From Phallusia mammillata (taxonomy: Eukaryota; Chordata; Ascidiacea; Phlebobranchia; Ascidiidae), in NCBI GenBank assembly GCA_003260075.1, contig QLIY01000802.1, forward strand, positions 1 to 64,000: DNA of 64,000 nucleotides, in the 5' to 3' direction. The position numbers and the translations under genes are program-made. Of the stretch, positions 43,601 through 55,031 are shown piece by piece (position 1 is the stretch's first letter; each line of letters begins with the position of its first letter). The notes below the pieces were generated by a model. That model was not told the DNA's origin. It searched no databases and was given only the letters and a program-made list of their open reading frames with translations.

Positions 43601-46167
43601 ACATAGTTTTGCAATCGTCCTTGTAATGAAGTCCAGCAATAAAAGCACGGTCCCATGGTTCAACCTACAAGCCAATTCATATGATGGCAGGTTATGTTGA
43701 ATTTATTTTACTACATACTGTCCTTTTGATCAACTAGCAATTGTATTTAACCAGGGTTGCCATAGACATGGACCCCAAACTAAGGACAACCGAAAAATTG
43801 AATTTTCATACCAAACAAACAAACATTTTTGAACAAAGCTTTGCACTTAAATGAAGGACTCAAGTGAAAAACAAGGAGATATCTTAGAAATAAGGACAGT
43901 GAATTTTTCCAAGACATTGCCTTTCAAAATAGGGACAAATCTTAGAAATAAAGATGATATGGCAACCTTGCATTTAACTCATCCGATGTTTTGTAGTCTG
44001 ATTAGGGACATCTAATATGCAACAACACTATATTCAATTATTTCTCTATATTAAAAAAGCATTTTGAAACAGTTGCATTACAACAACAAAAGTCAGAAGT
44101 TGCTATAAGTGAAATGCTGTGACTGTGAAATATTGAAGGGCACACTTGGTAAATCATGCCAAAATAAGCTACAGCTTTAAGTTATTTGAAATTATATTTA
44201 AAATTATATGTAGTAATGTACATTGAAGTTTACCAAACCTTATCATAAAGCAAGCTAAAGTCCTTGTTTCTCAGTTTTAGATGGAAAGGGTTTCTTGACT
44301 GGCAAATCCACTGTTGATTGGGATCAGTTAAGTTGCATGGAAGAACTCGAACACCAGGAAATAAACCTGGAAAAGTAAATTCAAAGTGAAGAAATACCAG
44401 TACAACTAGTTTTTACTCTGAAACAGGTTTGTCTAAGCTGCAAATAGTGCACACTGTTTCGACCTATTATGTCTCACCAGTGCCGCTAGTGACGAAAGAA
44501 CAGCAGTATTGGCTAATGTAGCCATCCAACGGCTTATCATTCATAAGCTCGATGCTTTTAAATTGATGTTGTGACACTGAGCCAACTTCACTTTACTTGG
44601 TTCCCAAGCAGTTGCTTGGTCATTGTGAGCCAGTTTCGTCTGCGGTGTATGCCCAGTTGTGATATTGCACAAAATATGTGAGGCATGGGTTTTTACCCTG
44701 TTACTCCCAACAAACTGGAGTGTTATTGGACGCTACACTAGCCAATACTGAAAGACTCATAGGCCAAAACATATAGGCTTGCTTAAGCTGGGGGGGGGGG
44801 GTACTTAGAAGTAAGGACAATAATTTTTTCAAAATAAGGACAAATCTTAGAAATAAGGATGATATGGCAACCCTGCATTTAACTCATCGGATGTTTTGTA
44901 GTCGGATTTAGGGCATCTAATATGCAACATATGTATGTAATATGTACACTATATTCATTTATTTCTCTATATTAAAAGAGCATTTTGAAACAGTTGCATT
45001 ACAACAACCAAAGTCAGAAGATGCTGTAAATGAAATGCTGTGACTGTGAAATATTGAATTACACAAATACAGCTTTTAGTTATTTGAAATTATATTTATA
45101 AATATATGCTATAATGTAGATTGAAGTTTACCAAACCTTATCATAAAGCAAGCTAAAGTCCTTGTTTCTCAGTTTTAGATGGAAAGGGTTTCTTGACTGG
45201 CAAATCCACTGTTGATTGGGATCAGTTAAGTTGCATGGAAGAACTCGAACACCAGGAAATAAACCTGGAAAAGTAAATTCAAAGTGAAGAAATACCAGTA
45301 CAACTAGTTTTTACTCTGAAACAGGTTTGTCTAAGCTGCAAATAGTGCACACTGTTTTGACCTATTATGTCTCACCAGTGCCGCTGGTGACGAGAGAACA
45401 GCTGTATTGTCTAATGTAGCCATCCAACAGCTTATCATTTATAAGCTCGATGCTTTTAAATTGATGTTGTGACACAGATCCAACTTTGGTTCACAAGCAG
45501 TTTCTTGGTCATTGTGAGCCAGTTTTCTATGTGGTGTATGCCCAGTTGTGACATTGCACAAAATATGTGAGGCATGGGTTTTCACCCTGTTACTCCCAAC
45601 AAACTAGAGTCGTTGGATGGCTGCACTAGTCAATACTGGGGATCACTCGTCTACAGCTGTAATGATGAGACCTTATAAGTCGAAACAGTGTGCACTGTCT
45701 GCAGCTTATCATTTATTGGATCGATGCTTTTACAGGTTTGTTTAATCTGTGAGCAAACAAAAACAATCACAATAAAAAACAGTAATTAAGGATGTCTTCA
45801 AGTTTTAGTTTTCTTTTTTACTCATGTATACCTAATAAGTGAAAAGAGAGAGGGAAAAACATTACAGTAAAGGTAGAGTAAATACCAGCAGTAGTGTTGT
45901 CGCTGATAGCAAAAGGGGCAGTGAGACATCGGCCAGTGTAAAGGTGAAGAAGATGATAGGAAGACGTCGGGGGGGGGGGGTATACCTAATAAGAGAAAAG
46001 AGAGAGCGAAAAACATTACAGAAAAGGTAGAGTAGATACCAGCAGTAGTGTTGTCGCTAATAGCAAAAGGGGCTGTGAGACATCGGCCAGTGTAAAGGTG
46101 AAGAAGATGATAGGAAGACGTCCAAACCCAAGATACTGTTTGTGGCTGATTGTAATCGCAAGACTTG
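43547..46167 (-). CDS. First CysR (ricin-B type) module, three exons
   Basis: Exons 46040-46167, 45137-45264 and 43547-43664. They read SWVWTSSYHLLHLYTGRCLT, then RVLPCNLTDPNQQWICQSRN with FHLKLRNKDFSLLYDK, then DRAFIAGLHYKDDCKTMWRT. W.W.....L....TGRCL followed by C....QQW.C is the ricin-B/mannose-receptor CysR pattern. The exon at 45137 has an exact coding duplicate at 44239-44366, and part of 46040 is repeated at 45889-45969 with only silent changes. Unusually, this module follows the CTLDs here; in mannose receptors it precedes them. Confidence 0.7.
44239..44366 (-). pseudogene. Duplicate of the first CysR middle exon (second haplotype)
   Basis: No coding difference from 45137-45264, although the adjoining introns differ at many positions. 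Part of a 0.7-kb duplicate joined at the 10-G run at 44790. Confidence 0.7.
44425..44535 (-). ncRNA. Hammerhead-repeat family, copy 3 (minus strand)
   Basis: On the minus strand: AGCGGCA (stem I), CTGGTGA, stem II gac..ggtc, GAAA, stem III acagtgtgcactat, then TGCAGC, which pairs with GCGGCA. The core differs from consensus by one base (CTGGTGA). The haplotype duplicate is at 45330-45440. The 5' flank gttggatggctacattagcc is shared by the family. Confidence 0.6.
45600..45745 (+). ncRNA. Hammerhead-repeat family, copy 4: almost complete fold
   Basis: All three stems can be drawn. Stem I pairs agctgta (45655-45661) with tgcagct (45700-45706), seven pairs with one G-U. The core follows as ATGATGA (45662-45668); stem II is gac/gtc; GAAA is at 45682-45685; stem III is ACAGTG/CACTGT (45685-45698), with cleavage site GTC at 45697-45699. 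Only C3 is changed to A, which should block activity unless corrected. The tail cagcttatcatttattggat is family-wide. Confidence 0.7.
45815..46110. repeat. Duplicate of the CysR first exon border at a 10-G gap
   Basis: 45829-45969 recurs at 45981-46122 with a few, mostly silent, differences. Confidence 0.7.
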
Positions 46168-46492
46168 CTGTAAAGACAAAAAAAGTTTTTTAAAAATATC
46201 TATGAAAGAGGACATTTACATAAGCTGTGCCTATGAAAAACACAAATATAGAAATATATATACCAATCAATAAAATAGTTTAATACATAAGCTTTGTTTG
46301 ATACATTTTTCTCATTGAAATTTTGATCAGCAAATTCTAATCAACTTTCACCCAGAAAATAAAGCAAAAAAGAAAAAAACATAAAATAAGAAAATTAGGA
46401 AAAGTTGTGACTATTTGAATGTTTATTCTATAGTCTGCAAAAAGATGAATCAGGTAGTGCGATACAAAACTCCAGAACATGCACAAATTCAC

Positions 46493-47491
46493 CTTCTTGC
46501 ATAGAAATGTGGATTAAACATTCCTAATGGATCACCATATGTGTGGTCATGATGGTCACCATAAATGCATCGTTCCTCATATATAAGCCGGTCTTTTGAG
46601 GAAGGAGACCCAATGTTTTCAACCATGAAGGAATCTTCATAAAACACAATGAATCTAATTATTCAGTGGAAAATGCTGGTACTTATAAACTGCTTTTCCA
46701 ATAAAAAACTAGGACTGGTCCATAAAATACAGAAACATAGTTGAAGTGGTTAAGATCTTTGGACAGTTTAATTAAAATAAGCTTAATGTTCTACAGGTGT
46801 TCTGTACTTCAGTTACAAGACTTTTGCCTAATTTCAACAAACAAATGGATGCTTTCAACATAAACAATGAATTTCCTTCAACTTTTGCATGGGGGGGGGG
46901 CAAAATAAGCTTAGTGTTGTAGAGGTGTTATGTACTTCAGTTACATGACTTTTCTCAATTTCGACACAAAAATGGATGCTTTCAACATAAACAATGAATT
47001 TCCTTCAACTTTTGCATCTTGAAAATGAGCAAAAAGGATTGTTAAAAATATAGGGATGGGTCAAAATAGCATATTCTGTTTGGTTAAGCACCGAGCATCT
47101 CACGTTAATGCTTGTTGCTCGGCCGAGCACGGTGGTTGCATTGTGATGTCAGGGGGGGGGGAAACATGAACAAAAAATATAGGGATGGGCCAAAAAAGCA
47201 AATATTCTGTTTGGTCAAGCACCGGGCATCTCATGTTAATGCTTGTTGCTCGGCCGAGCACGGTGGTTGCATTGTGATGTCACAAACATTTCTTATTCCA
47301 TGCTAGTGTTGTCCATACATCACAAGTGGTGTATTAAGTACGTGTTTTTTCACCAAATAGTGCATTAAATAAACACAATCAATTCTGTTCTTGGATACCC
47401 CTTTCCCCATGAACATACAATTTTAAAGCTCTGGTCAGTTAGTGCAACGGGTCGCCCAAGCACCGAGCATCTCAAACAGTGATGCTTGGTA

Positions 47492-47558
<67 letters not shown>

Positions 47559-49865
47559 CGGTGTATTAAGTACGTTAAGTACGTGTTTTTGAACCGAATA
47601 GCGCATTAACAATCAGTTTTGTTCTTGGATACCCCTTTCCACATGAACATACAATTTTAAAGCTCTGGTCAGTTAGTGCAACAGGTCGCCCGAGCACCGA
47701 GCATCTCAAACAGTGATGCTTGGTACCGAGTACTCGGGTTTTGGTTTGGCTCAGCCCACCCCTATAAAAAGTTAATACAACTGCTAAACAGGCATTTGAT
47801 AGTGATTCATCGTTAGACCTCAAAATAAAATAAATAAATACAATGCATAAATACGATATGATTAAAAACCAAAAGCCTATTTTAAAGTCACTGGTGTTCA
47901 TTGCACTAGGTTTTCTACCTTTGATAAACGGTCTGTAGGGGGTGAATAGCGTTTCTTTGTCTCCATCAATCCACTTCCAATCTCTTTCTGTTGGATCATG
48001 TCGTGATGGAGAGGGTTTATCAAACAGAGAAACCCAATACCTAAAACATAAGGAAAATGTAAAGACATTCGAATAAACAGAAATTAGTTTCGACAGTGAG
48101 ATTAAACTGAGATGTATTGTAGTGTTTGTTTTTGTATGTCTTTCATTTTTTCCATGGAGAAACTCCTGAGTATGTTATTCCCTTAAGTCTGATTCCAAGC
48201 TGCCTGTTTCATTGCAAGTCCATTAGGTCATTTTTTTTGTTGCTAATCATTTATTTTTTCGACTTTTGGTGAATTCAAGTTAGTTGACCGATCTGATCCT
48301 AGGTTGGAGTATATACTTAGTTTTTAAGAAAAGATTAGAAGCCCCAAGCTTGCACACACGGTGGTTGCCCAAACCACTCGGTCGTGTCGAAAGTCTAAAC
48401 ATTTAATTGTTATTTATTTGTTATAAAACCACTACCAACGTTTAGCAAATCACCAGAGGGGGGGGGGGGACTTTTGGTGAATTCAAGTTAGTTGACCAAT
48501 CTGATCCTAGGTTGGAGTATATACTTAGTTTCTAAGAAAAGATTAGAAGCCTCAAGCTAGCACACAAGGTGGTTGCCCAAACCACTCGGTCGTGTTGAAA
48601 GTCTAAACATTTAATTATTATTTATTTGTTATAAAACCACTACCAACGTTTAGCAAATCACCAGAAAAAAGTTAGTGACTCCAAGCAAACTTAATCCAAA
48701 AGTTCCTAAGTGTTTTCAATCTTACCAGTAGGGATGGGCCGAGCCGAGCCAGAACCCGAGTACTCGGTACCGAGCATCACTGTTTTTGACACAAACTGAC
48801 CCAAGCATTGAACAAAACGAATGATTTTTCAATTGCACTAGATGGTGGAAAAACATGTACTTTATGGGCATGTATGGCTTAATAAAATACCGCCGGTGAC
48901 GTAGGAGGCCTTGTAGAGCTAAAACGTAGAAAGGGGATTTTTGTGACGTCATAATGCACCGAGCGTGCTCGGCCGAGCACCAAGCATTAGAGTGAGATGT
49001 TCGGTACTCGACCAAACAGAACATTTGCAGTTTTGGCACATCCCTACTTATCAGTAATGTGTTCAATCTTACCTGCCAATGGAGGTATGTGTGAAGTTTG
49101 TTCGAGCAAATATCATGTTTTTCAGGAATAAAGCAGAGACTGCATCATCAGCCNAGCCGATGACGTAAGAGGCCTTGTAGAGCTAAAACCTAAAAAGGGC
49201 ATTTTTGTGACGTCATAATGCACCGAGCGTGCTCGGCCGAGCACCAAGCATTAGAGTGAGATGTTCGGTACTCGACCAAACAGAACATTTGCAGTTTTGG
49301 CACATCCCTACTTACCAGTAATGTGTTCAATCTTACCTGCCAATGGAGGTATGTGTGAAGTTTGTTCGAGCAAATATCATGTTTTTCAGGAATAAAGCAG
49401 AGACTGCATCATCAGCCAAACTCAATTGCCTTAAAAACAAGAAGAAATTTTGCAGCTTATAATAAAACCTGTCCCCAATTAAATGAAAATATAAAATGTG
49501 GTATTTTTCACAGAAAACAGTGCAAATCAAATGTATCAAAGCTGGAAAGGAAATTTGCAAGCACAGATTGTTAAACAGATGTAACAAATCATGTCATCTA
49601 CAAAACATAGTTTGAATTATACAAACACAAGGTATATATTATTTCTAGTTTAATATAGCAACTCATATTTTCCTCATTCAAATAAAAAATAATTTAAAAC
49701 ATATGAACACAAACCACAAATACCCATGCGTCTTTTCACAGCTTTCCTGAGCCTCCTTGATTGGTTTCGCATAAAAATCCTGCTCACGATTTAATGGGTC
49801 ATTCCGAAAATGATAACATTCATCGCGATGGACGAAACCATATGAGGCCGGGTATTCAATTGTCA
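46493..49865 (-). CDS. CTLD-F, four exons
   Basis: Exons 49724-49865, 49337-49429, 47919-48040 and 46493-46634. They read YGFVHRDECYHFRNDPLNRE, ..EAQESCEKTHG (first helix and Cys), QLSLADDAVSALFLKN (second helix), YWVSLFDKPSPSR with DWKWIDGDKE (the WIG-like and W.W.dG strands) and ERCIYGDHHDHTY (Cys3). The closing Cys is KSC at the start of the next exon. EPN/QPD sugar-binding residues are not seen. The exon at 49337 is also printed at 49079-49153. Confidence 0.7.
47051..47764. mobile_element. hAT-like element of the 'cggccgagcac' family
   Basis: Starts TAGGGATGGGTC and ends GCCCACCCCTA, flanked by taaaaata/taaaaagt (partial target duplication). It carries the family text gcaccgagcatctcacgtta and ggccgagcacggtggttgca. 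It contains a 10-G joint (47151) with a repeated 130-base block and a 67-G gap (47492-47558), so its true length is uncertain. Confidence 0.6.
48455..48665. repeat. Intron duplicate at a 10-G gap
   Basis: 48259-48456 is repeated at 48470-48664 around the run at 48459. No coding content. Confidence 0.7.
48729..49046. mobile_element. hAT-like element of the same family with target duplication
   Basis: Ends TAGGGATGGGCC and GGCACATCCCTA, flanked by cttaccag/cttatcag. In the haplotype copy behind the N at 49154 the right flank is cttaccag, an exact match. 318 bases, rich in inverted sub-repeats, no coding. Confidence 0.75.
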
Positions 49866-50429
49866 CTGCAAGAGTCAAGAACATCATATGACATTAGAAA
49901 TAATGCCTTATATGAATAGCAGTGTACTATATACACAACAAGCTTGAAATGGGGTCTTGTTTGATCATCATGATATGGATTGTACAAAAGCAAGTTTTTC
50001 AATAAAATTGCTTGACTGAATTAAGTTACCAAAAAACATTGTGTGATTGTTTCACAACAAGCTTGAAATGAACAAAGTTGTTCACCAGTTTTGTAAATGT
50101 AAGTTTGAAAATAGCATGTACCGTTTTCACTGACTCCGAATAGTTGCATAAAAATGTAATTAGGTATGTGACTAAGTAAACAGCGTGCTACAGAACATCA
50201 CTAAAAGCATTCTTTCTTGACCAAATGGGAGAAAAACAACAGCGTTCTACAGAAAACATAGATGAAAAAAGAATGTGTTACCATCAAGAACGTAAGGGGA
50301 TCCATGATTATGAACAATAAAAAAAAAAAAAAAATTCTGAACAAGCTTTACCCAAGACAATCATCAAAGTCGTGGTGTAACTGGATAGTTTCACAATAAC
50401 TCTTCGATTTTTTTACGTAAACCATTTAC

Positions 50430-52530
50430 CTTTGACACACATAAATCCGTTTTTAACACCGCAGTTTTGTGCAACCCACTTCATGTCATCAGAAACATCA
50501 ATAGACACACAGTTGTTTCCCTTTACTGTTCCCCTTGAAGTGGGTGACCAGTTGGTGTAATGACCGACGGCTGTGTCCAAAGGTTCTCCACTGGACCATT
50601 CATACAAACCTGGTGAAACAAATAATAGCTGACAAAACATACTTGGGGTATTTTTTCTGCATTGGCATTATGATAAAATGGCAGATAATGTACCTTAGCA
50701 ATTTAAAAAGGCTGTCACGTTTTTTTAGTAATGAAATGCGTTGTTGTGGTTGGTAATTGTTCATGTTCATGCAATACAGAGTAAAATTCAGTTTGATCTG
50801 AATGTAATGAGACCATTTACACTGCTTGATCCACCCTAATGTAAGTGACCTGAATCACAAGTATACCGTAACTGCATGTAAAGAAATGTTGGATTCAGTT
50901 TATGCCTAGTACAGATATACTGCTTACACTGGTCCTTAGTGTTTGAAGGGTGTGTAACTTGTATGAATGTCTAGACCAGTGGTTGGGCCATATGTGCTAA
51001 TTTTCTTTTATTTTCATGTGGAAATAACTTTGCGTGCTAACATTTCCCTGAGTTTGACTGATTCGTGATAGTTGACATCTATAGTTAAAAGAAAGCAGAC
51101 AGACTTATGTGCAAGGAGAATTTTGAGGCGGGGGGGGGGACTGACAAACAGGATTAAGGAACCACTGGTGTTTCAATGAGAAAAAAGTGCATATGTGACA
51201 TTGCTCCAAGCCTGTAGAACCCAATGATTTGACTTTAGGAACTACTGAAGTAAAAAAAAATGATAAAAAATGTTTTAAAGAAGCAATAACATGGTTGGGA
51301 CTCATTTAGAGCATTATACATTCAGGTGCGGCCTGTCCACAGATGATAAAAAAGAACACACTAGAAAGTAAAAAGTGAGATTATTACACCACCTTGTTAT
51401 AATAATTTTAATTAGCCTGGCTTAAGCCCCTTCTGCTGCAGTAAATTTAGCTGGCAAAATACCTCTTAGCTGCAGTGAAACCACAATATATTAGAGGTGA
51501 CACACCATGGCTAGCCAAAATATTGCTTTTAGTTGCAAACACAACAACACAACTGTACAAGCCCGAAACCCAAGAAATGCACCCTAACAAGATATCAGAG
51601 CTGAATCAAGCTTATGCTGTTCAATCTTAAGTTTGAAGGTGGCCAAAACCTGATTAAATAAACCCTGACTGACTTACCACCTGCTTCTAATTATTTTTTT
51701 ATTGTATCGGTATTGACAATACGGGGGGGGGGATGGTGAGTCACATTGTGACCCGCGGGTCAGTGGTTCGCCATCCCTGTTATATGCTATATGCATATGC
51801 TGTTTAATCTTAAGTTTAAAGGTGGCCAAAACCTGATTAAATAAACCCTGTCTGACTATCTGCTTTTAATTATTTTTTTATTGTATCGGTATTGACAATA
51901 CTGAAACTCAAGTAAAATCGTTGATGTTGATGATTTTTGACACTCTAAATGAACAATCTTTCATCCAATGATCAGTACCTTTCACTTTCCTGTCATCCAA
52001 ACCAATCCACCAATGTGAAATGCCTGCAACTCTGTCAGGGGGGGGGGGAATCGCTGATGTTGATGATTTTTGACTCTCTAAATGAACAATCTTTCATCCA
52101 ATGATAAGTACCTTTCACTTTTCTGTCATCCAAACCAATCCACCAATGTGAAATGCCTGCAACTCTGTCAGATTCCTGGATTTTCTTCACCAGCTGTTCA
52201 GCAAGGGTCTGGTTTTTTAACTGTCAAACAAGAATTATTGTGAAAGATCACAAAACTGTTTAATCATTGCAACAACACAAAGTAGAAACAACATTTTGTT
52301 GATCTTTCCCAATACTAATAGCAAGATAACACAACAGCTGACAATAAAGAATTGAAACAAGCCAAAACTACTAGTTGTCTCAAGAAAACTCCATGTATGT
52401 AGAAGTAAGTGTCATCAGATACTTACAGTGGGTAGAACAGCATCCATTGATTTGCAAATTGATTCAGCAGCATGATATGGAACTTTGTTCAACATGTAAA
52501 TTACATTTGATTCGCCTACTTTTTGAAACT
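50430..52530 (-). CDS. CTLD-E, three exons
   Basis: Exons 52427-52530, 52112-52220 and 50430-50609. Motifs in order: KVPYHAAESICKSMDAVLPT (helix 1 with Cys1), AGISHWWIGLDDRKVKG (the WIGL strand), YEWSSGEPLDTAVGHYTNWS, NNCVSIDVSDDMKWVAQNC and NGFMCVKG. All four canonical CTLD cysteines are present. EPLD sits at the EPN position, so a mannose-type calcium site is not predicted. A partial duplicate of the middle exon lies at 51979-52036 behind a 10-G joint. Confidence 0.8.
51725..51785. mobile_element. Solo hAT-type end next to a 10-G joint
   Basis: cgcgggtcagtggttcgccatccctgttat looks like the right end of a CAGGG..GGTTCGCC element; the other end is not visible, probably lost at the joint (51723-51732). 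Confidence 0.4.
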
Positions 52531-52840
52531 CTACAACAAGGTTGAATGAATTAAGCTTAACATACATGTCAAACTAATCTTGAAAACAGTTATATCACTT
52601 CTGTGATTAAGGTACTTTTTACAGCTTGTATAGATTTGGTTAGGTCAGGAAATAAATGCACAAAAAGTGATCAACTTTATTTTGTCAGTTGGGTCATACA
52701 ACAAGAAAGATTAAAATGATTTAAAATTGATTGATTAAAAACGGGCTACAAAATAGTGTGTTGATAAAGGATTGGAAAGCTCTCAACCAGGGCTAAAAAA
52801 ACTTTTTTTGAATGACAAACAACCGTTTTTGCAGAGTTAC

Positions 52841-53060
52841 CCAGTAGTTCTAGTGGATCTAGTGAGGTGTGAATGTCCCAGCTTGGCTCAGGGTCTTCCA
52901 TGGAAGATAAAATTGTTTTCAAGCAGAGTTCGAAAAACAATGCATCAGATACACCGAGTTTGTCTTTTGTTTCTCTGTAATAGCTGCGAAGTTTCCCTGC
53001 AGTTTGCTTGGAGAAGTGATCTAAGATGTTGTCTGGTAAGACATCAGGGTCACAACCAAC
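52841..53060 (-). CDS. Helical spacer exon between CTLDs
   Basis: Acceptor ..gtttttcaaacag, donor GTAACTCTG. It reads GCDPDVLPDNILDHFSKQTA, GKLRSYYRETKDKLGVSDAL and FFELCLKTILSSMEDPEPSW. The composition and spacing predict alpha-helices, unlike the beta-rich neighbours. I do not recognise the family. It is the only clearly helical exon in the ectodomain. Confidence 0.65.
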
Positions 53061-53112
53061 CTGTTTGAAAAATTGCCACAAATACAACATTGCATAGTCA
53101 ATCTGCTTGGTG

Positions 53113-53417
53113 CAGTGGTTCTCAAACTTTTTAAGCATGCGATGTATTAAAGAACTAAAATTTTCTTCCGCAGCACACTTCGCAGGTAAACATAACAAAA
53201 GTTTTAAAAATGGTACTTTTCAACTCCATTGTGGCGGGTAAGGATGCTTTTGATTACCAGTAATAAAAACATGAGCTTTGAAATGTTGTCATGCAGACCA
53301 GTATTTCGTCATAAAGTCCTAAAACACCAGTAAACTTTAAAATAGGAAAATTTCACAGGACACTTGGAAATCTCTCACAACACACTAGTGTGCCGCGACA
53401 CAGTATTAGGATCACTG
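53113..53417. mobile_element. hAT-type non-autonomous element, 305 bases
   Basis: Starts CAGTGGTTCTCAAACTTTTT and ends ..gtattaggatcactg, flanked by gcttggtg/gcttagtg (7 of 8). It sits about 50 bases upstream (minus sense) of the helical spacer exon. No transposase frame. Confidence 0.75.
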
Positions 53418-53680
53418 GCTTAGTGTGTAAATTTGTTCAATTGCTTGGCAAATTGGTCATGCATTTAACCAGATTTATCTGATCTATCTTATACAGGAGA
53501 AATCAGCAACCTTTCCCAAGTCAACATAACTTTATTCAGTATCAACGAAGTTTTTGTTTTATAATGTCAATGCAACCAAAGATCAAATATTTTTTCTCTC
53601 TTTGCAAAGAGCAAAAAAACAAAAACTCATTGCTGCAACATGTTTTGATTTAAATGGTTGAACCAAACTACTGTGTCTTT

Positions 53681-53682
<2 letters not shown>

Positions 53683-53759
<77 letters not shown>
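53683..53759. other. 77-base poly-G assembly gap
   Basis: Flanks differ, so this is a sized gap. It begins 18 bases from the exon at 53777 and removes intron sequence only, as far as can be seen. Confidence 0.75.
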
Positions 53760-53760
<1 letters not shown>

Positions 53761-53776
53761 ATAAAACTACTCTTAC

Positions 53777-53847
53777 TTCTTTAGAAATTTCCCTAATGCA
53801 GCCATAGCTCAAGGGTGGATGATAACTTCCACATTGTGGAGGCAATT
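53777..53847 (-). CDS. Short linker exon
   Basis: Reads LPPQCGSYHPPLSYGCIREI, then SKE at donor GTAAGAGTAG. Two cysteines and Pro-rich text; no named domain. It connects the CTLD tail at 54.4 kb to the helical spacer. Confidence 0.6.
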
Positions 53848-54147
53848 CTGTAAAACAAAGTATATTATGAAATGTAACAGAATCATGAAAAAACAAGTTT
53901 TATTTTAACAGACAATCAATTTTGTCAGTTGTAAATATAAATATTTTAGTAAAACATTTTATTGAGAAAAATATTGTCTGGTGCAAACTCAAAGGTATAT
54001 GTTTTTTTGTTTTAACTGTTTTTAAACCAATGACTTAGTCAGTCGGTACTTTGAGGTTGCACTAGATATTGTTTTTCTTAATCACACAGTTCCAAAGCAA
54101 ATCATGGGCTCTGGGCCTAAACAAAGGCAGGCAATAATAAGCTAGTC

Positions 54148-54240
54148 TGTGTAGCTCAGTTGGCAGAGTACCAGCCTAAGATGGTCGATTGGAGGCCGTC
54201 AGCAGAGCAGATTTTGCAAGCCTATGTCTTGCGATACAAA
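54148..54240 (+). repeat. tRNA-like SINE head
   Basis: tgtgtagctcagttggcaga matches a Pol III A box, and the following agattttgcaagcctatgtc matches the body after the 17.0 kb SINE head. The B box is degenerate. Confidence 0.45.
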
Positions 54241-54333
54241 AATGACAAATGATAAGGCAGTATTTCTTTAACTCAGGGCTGATTCCAGTAATACCTGAAC
54301 ATTCATCATGTTGAAACAATTTATGACACTCAC

Positions 54334-54528
54334 CAACTTCACACGCAAATCCAAACTTAAGGTTACAGAAATAATCATTCCAGTACTCAGTCTTCAAAGC
54401 TGTGTGGTTGCGCTTCCACTTTAACATGTCAAGTCTCATCGCACCACAATCTTCCATACACCAGGCGTCATTTGGTTCAGTGGAGTTTTTGGCTCTCTTT
54501 GTCCATCGTTCAAAGTTAGAAAAAGGGC
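54334..54528 (-). CDS. CTLD-D C-terminal exon
   Basis: Reads PFSNFERWTKRAKNSTEPND, AWCMEDCGAMRLDMLKWKRN and YWNDYFCNLKFGFACEV, the closing half of a CTLD (W.D..C...F.F.CE). No matching N-terminal half is found between it and the end of CTLD-C, so either a preceding exon is lost or the exon extends CTLD-C. A fragment repeated at 54722-54795 changes one residue (KRAKNS to KRVKNS). Confidence 0.7.
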
Positions 54529-54704
54529 CTGAAAATATAAGAAATATATTTTCCAGGAGATAGAAACAGGTTACTATTTATACAATCCACAAAGAAAAGA
54601 TGTAATCATTTTAGGGAATCTAGCACATTTAGGTTTCTTCTATGATTTTATTGTCTTTTGGGCATTTTTAACAAACTTTTTGAAATCATATTAAAACATT
54701 GTTT

Positions 54705-54945
54705 TTTTTTGGGGGGGGGGTATACACCAAGCATCATTTGGTTCAGTGGAGTTTTTGACTCTCTTTGTCCATCGTTCAAAGTTAGAAAAAGGGCCTGGAA
54801 ATATAAAAGAAATATATTTTCCAGGAGATAGAAACAGGTTACTATTGATACAATCCACAAAGAAAAGATGCAATCATTTTAGGGCATCTAGCAAACTTTT
54901 TGAAATCATATTAAAACATTGTTTTTTTTCTTACAGAATAAAAAG
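54705..54945. repeat. Exon and intron duplicate at a 10-G gap
   Basis: 54721-54945 repeats 54455-54705 with small differences; the run at 54711-54720 is the joint. Confidence 0.75.
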
Positions 54946-55031
54946 TTTTGCATAATGCATGTCAACTATACACACAGCAATTTACAGTATCAAAGTAGAA
55001 ATAAGTAATCAAAACATTCATAAAGTCTTAC

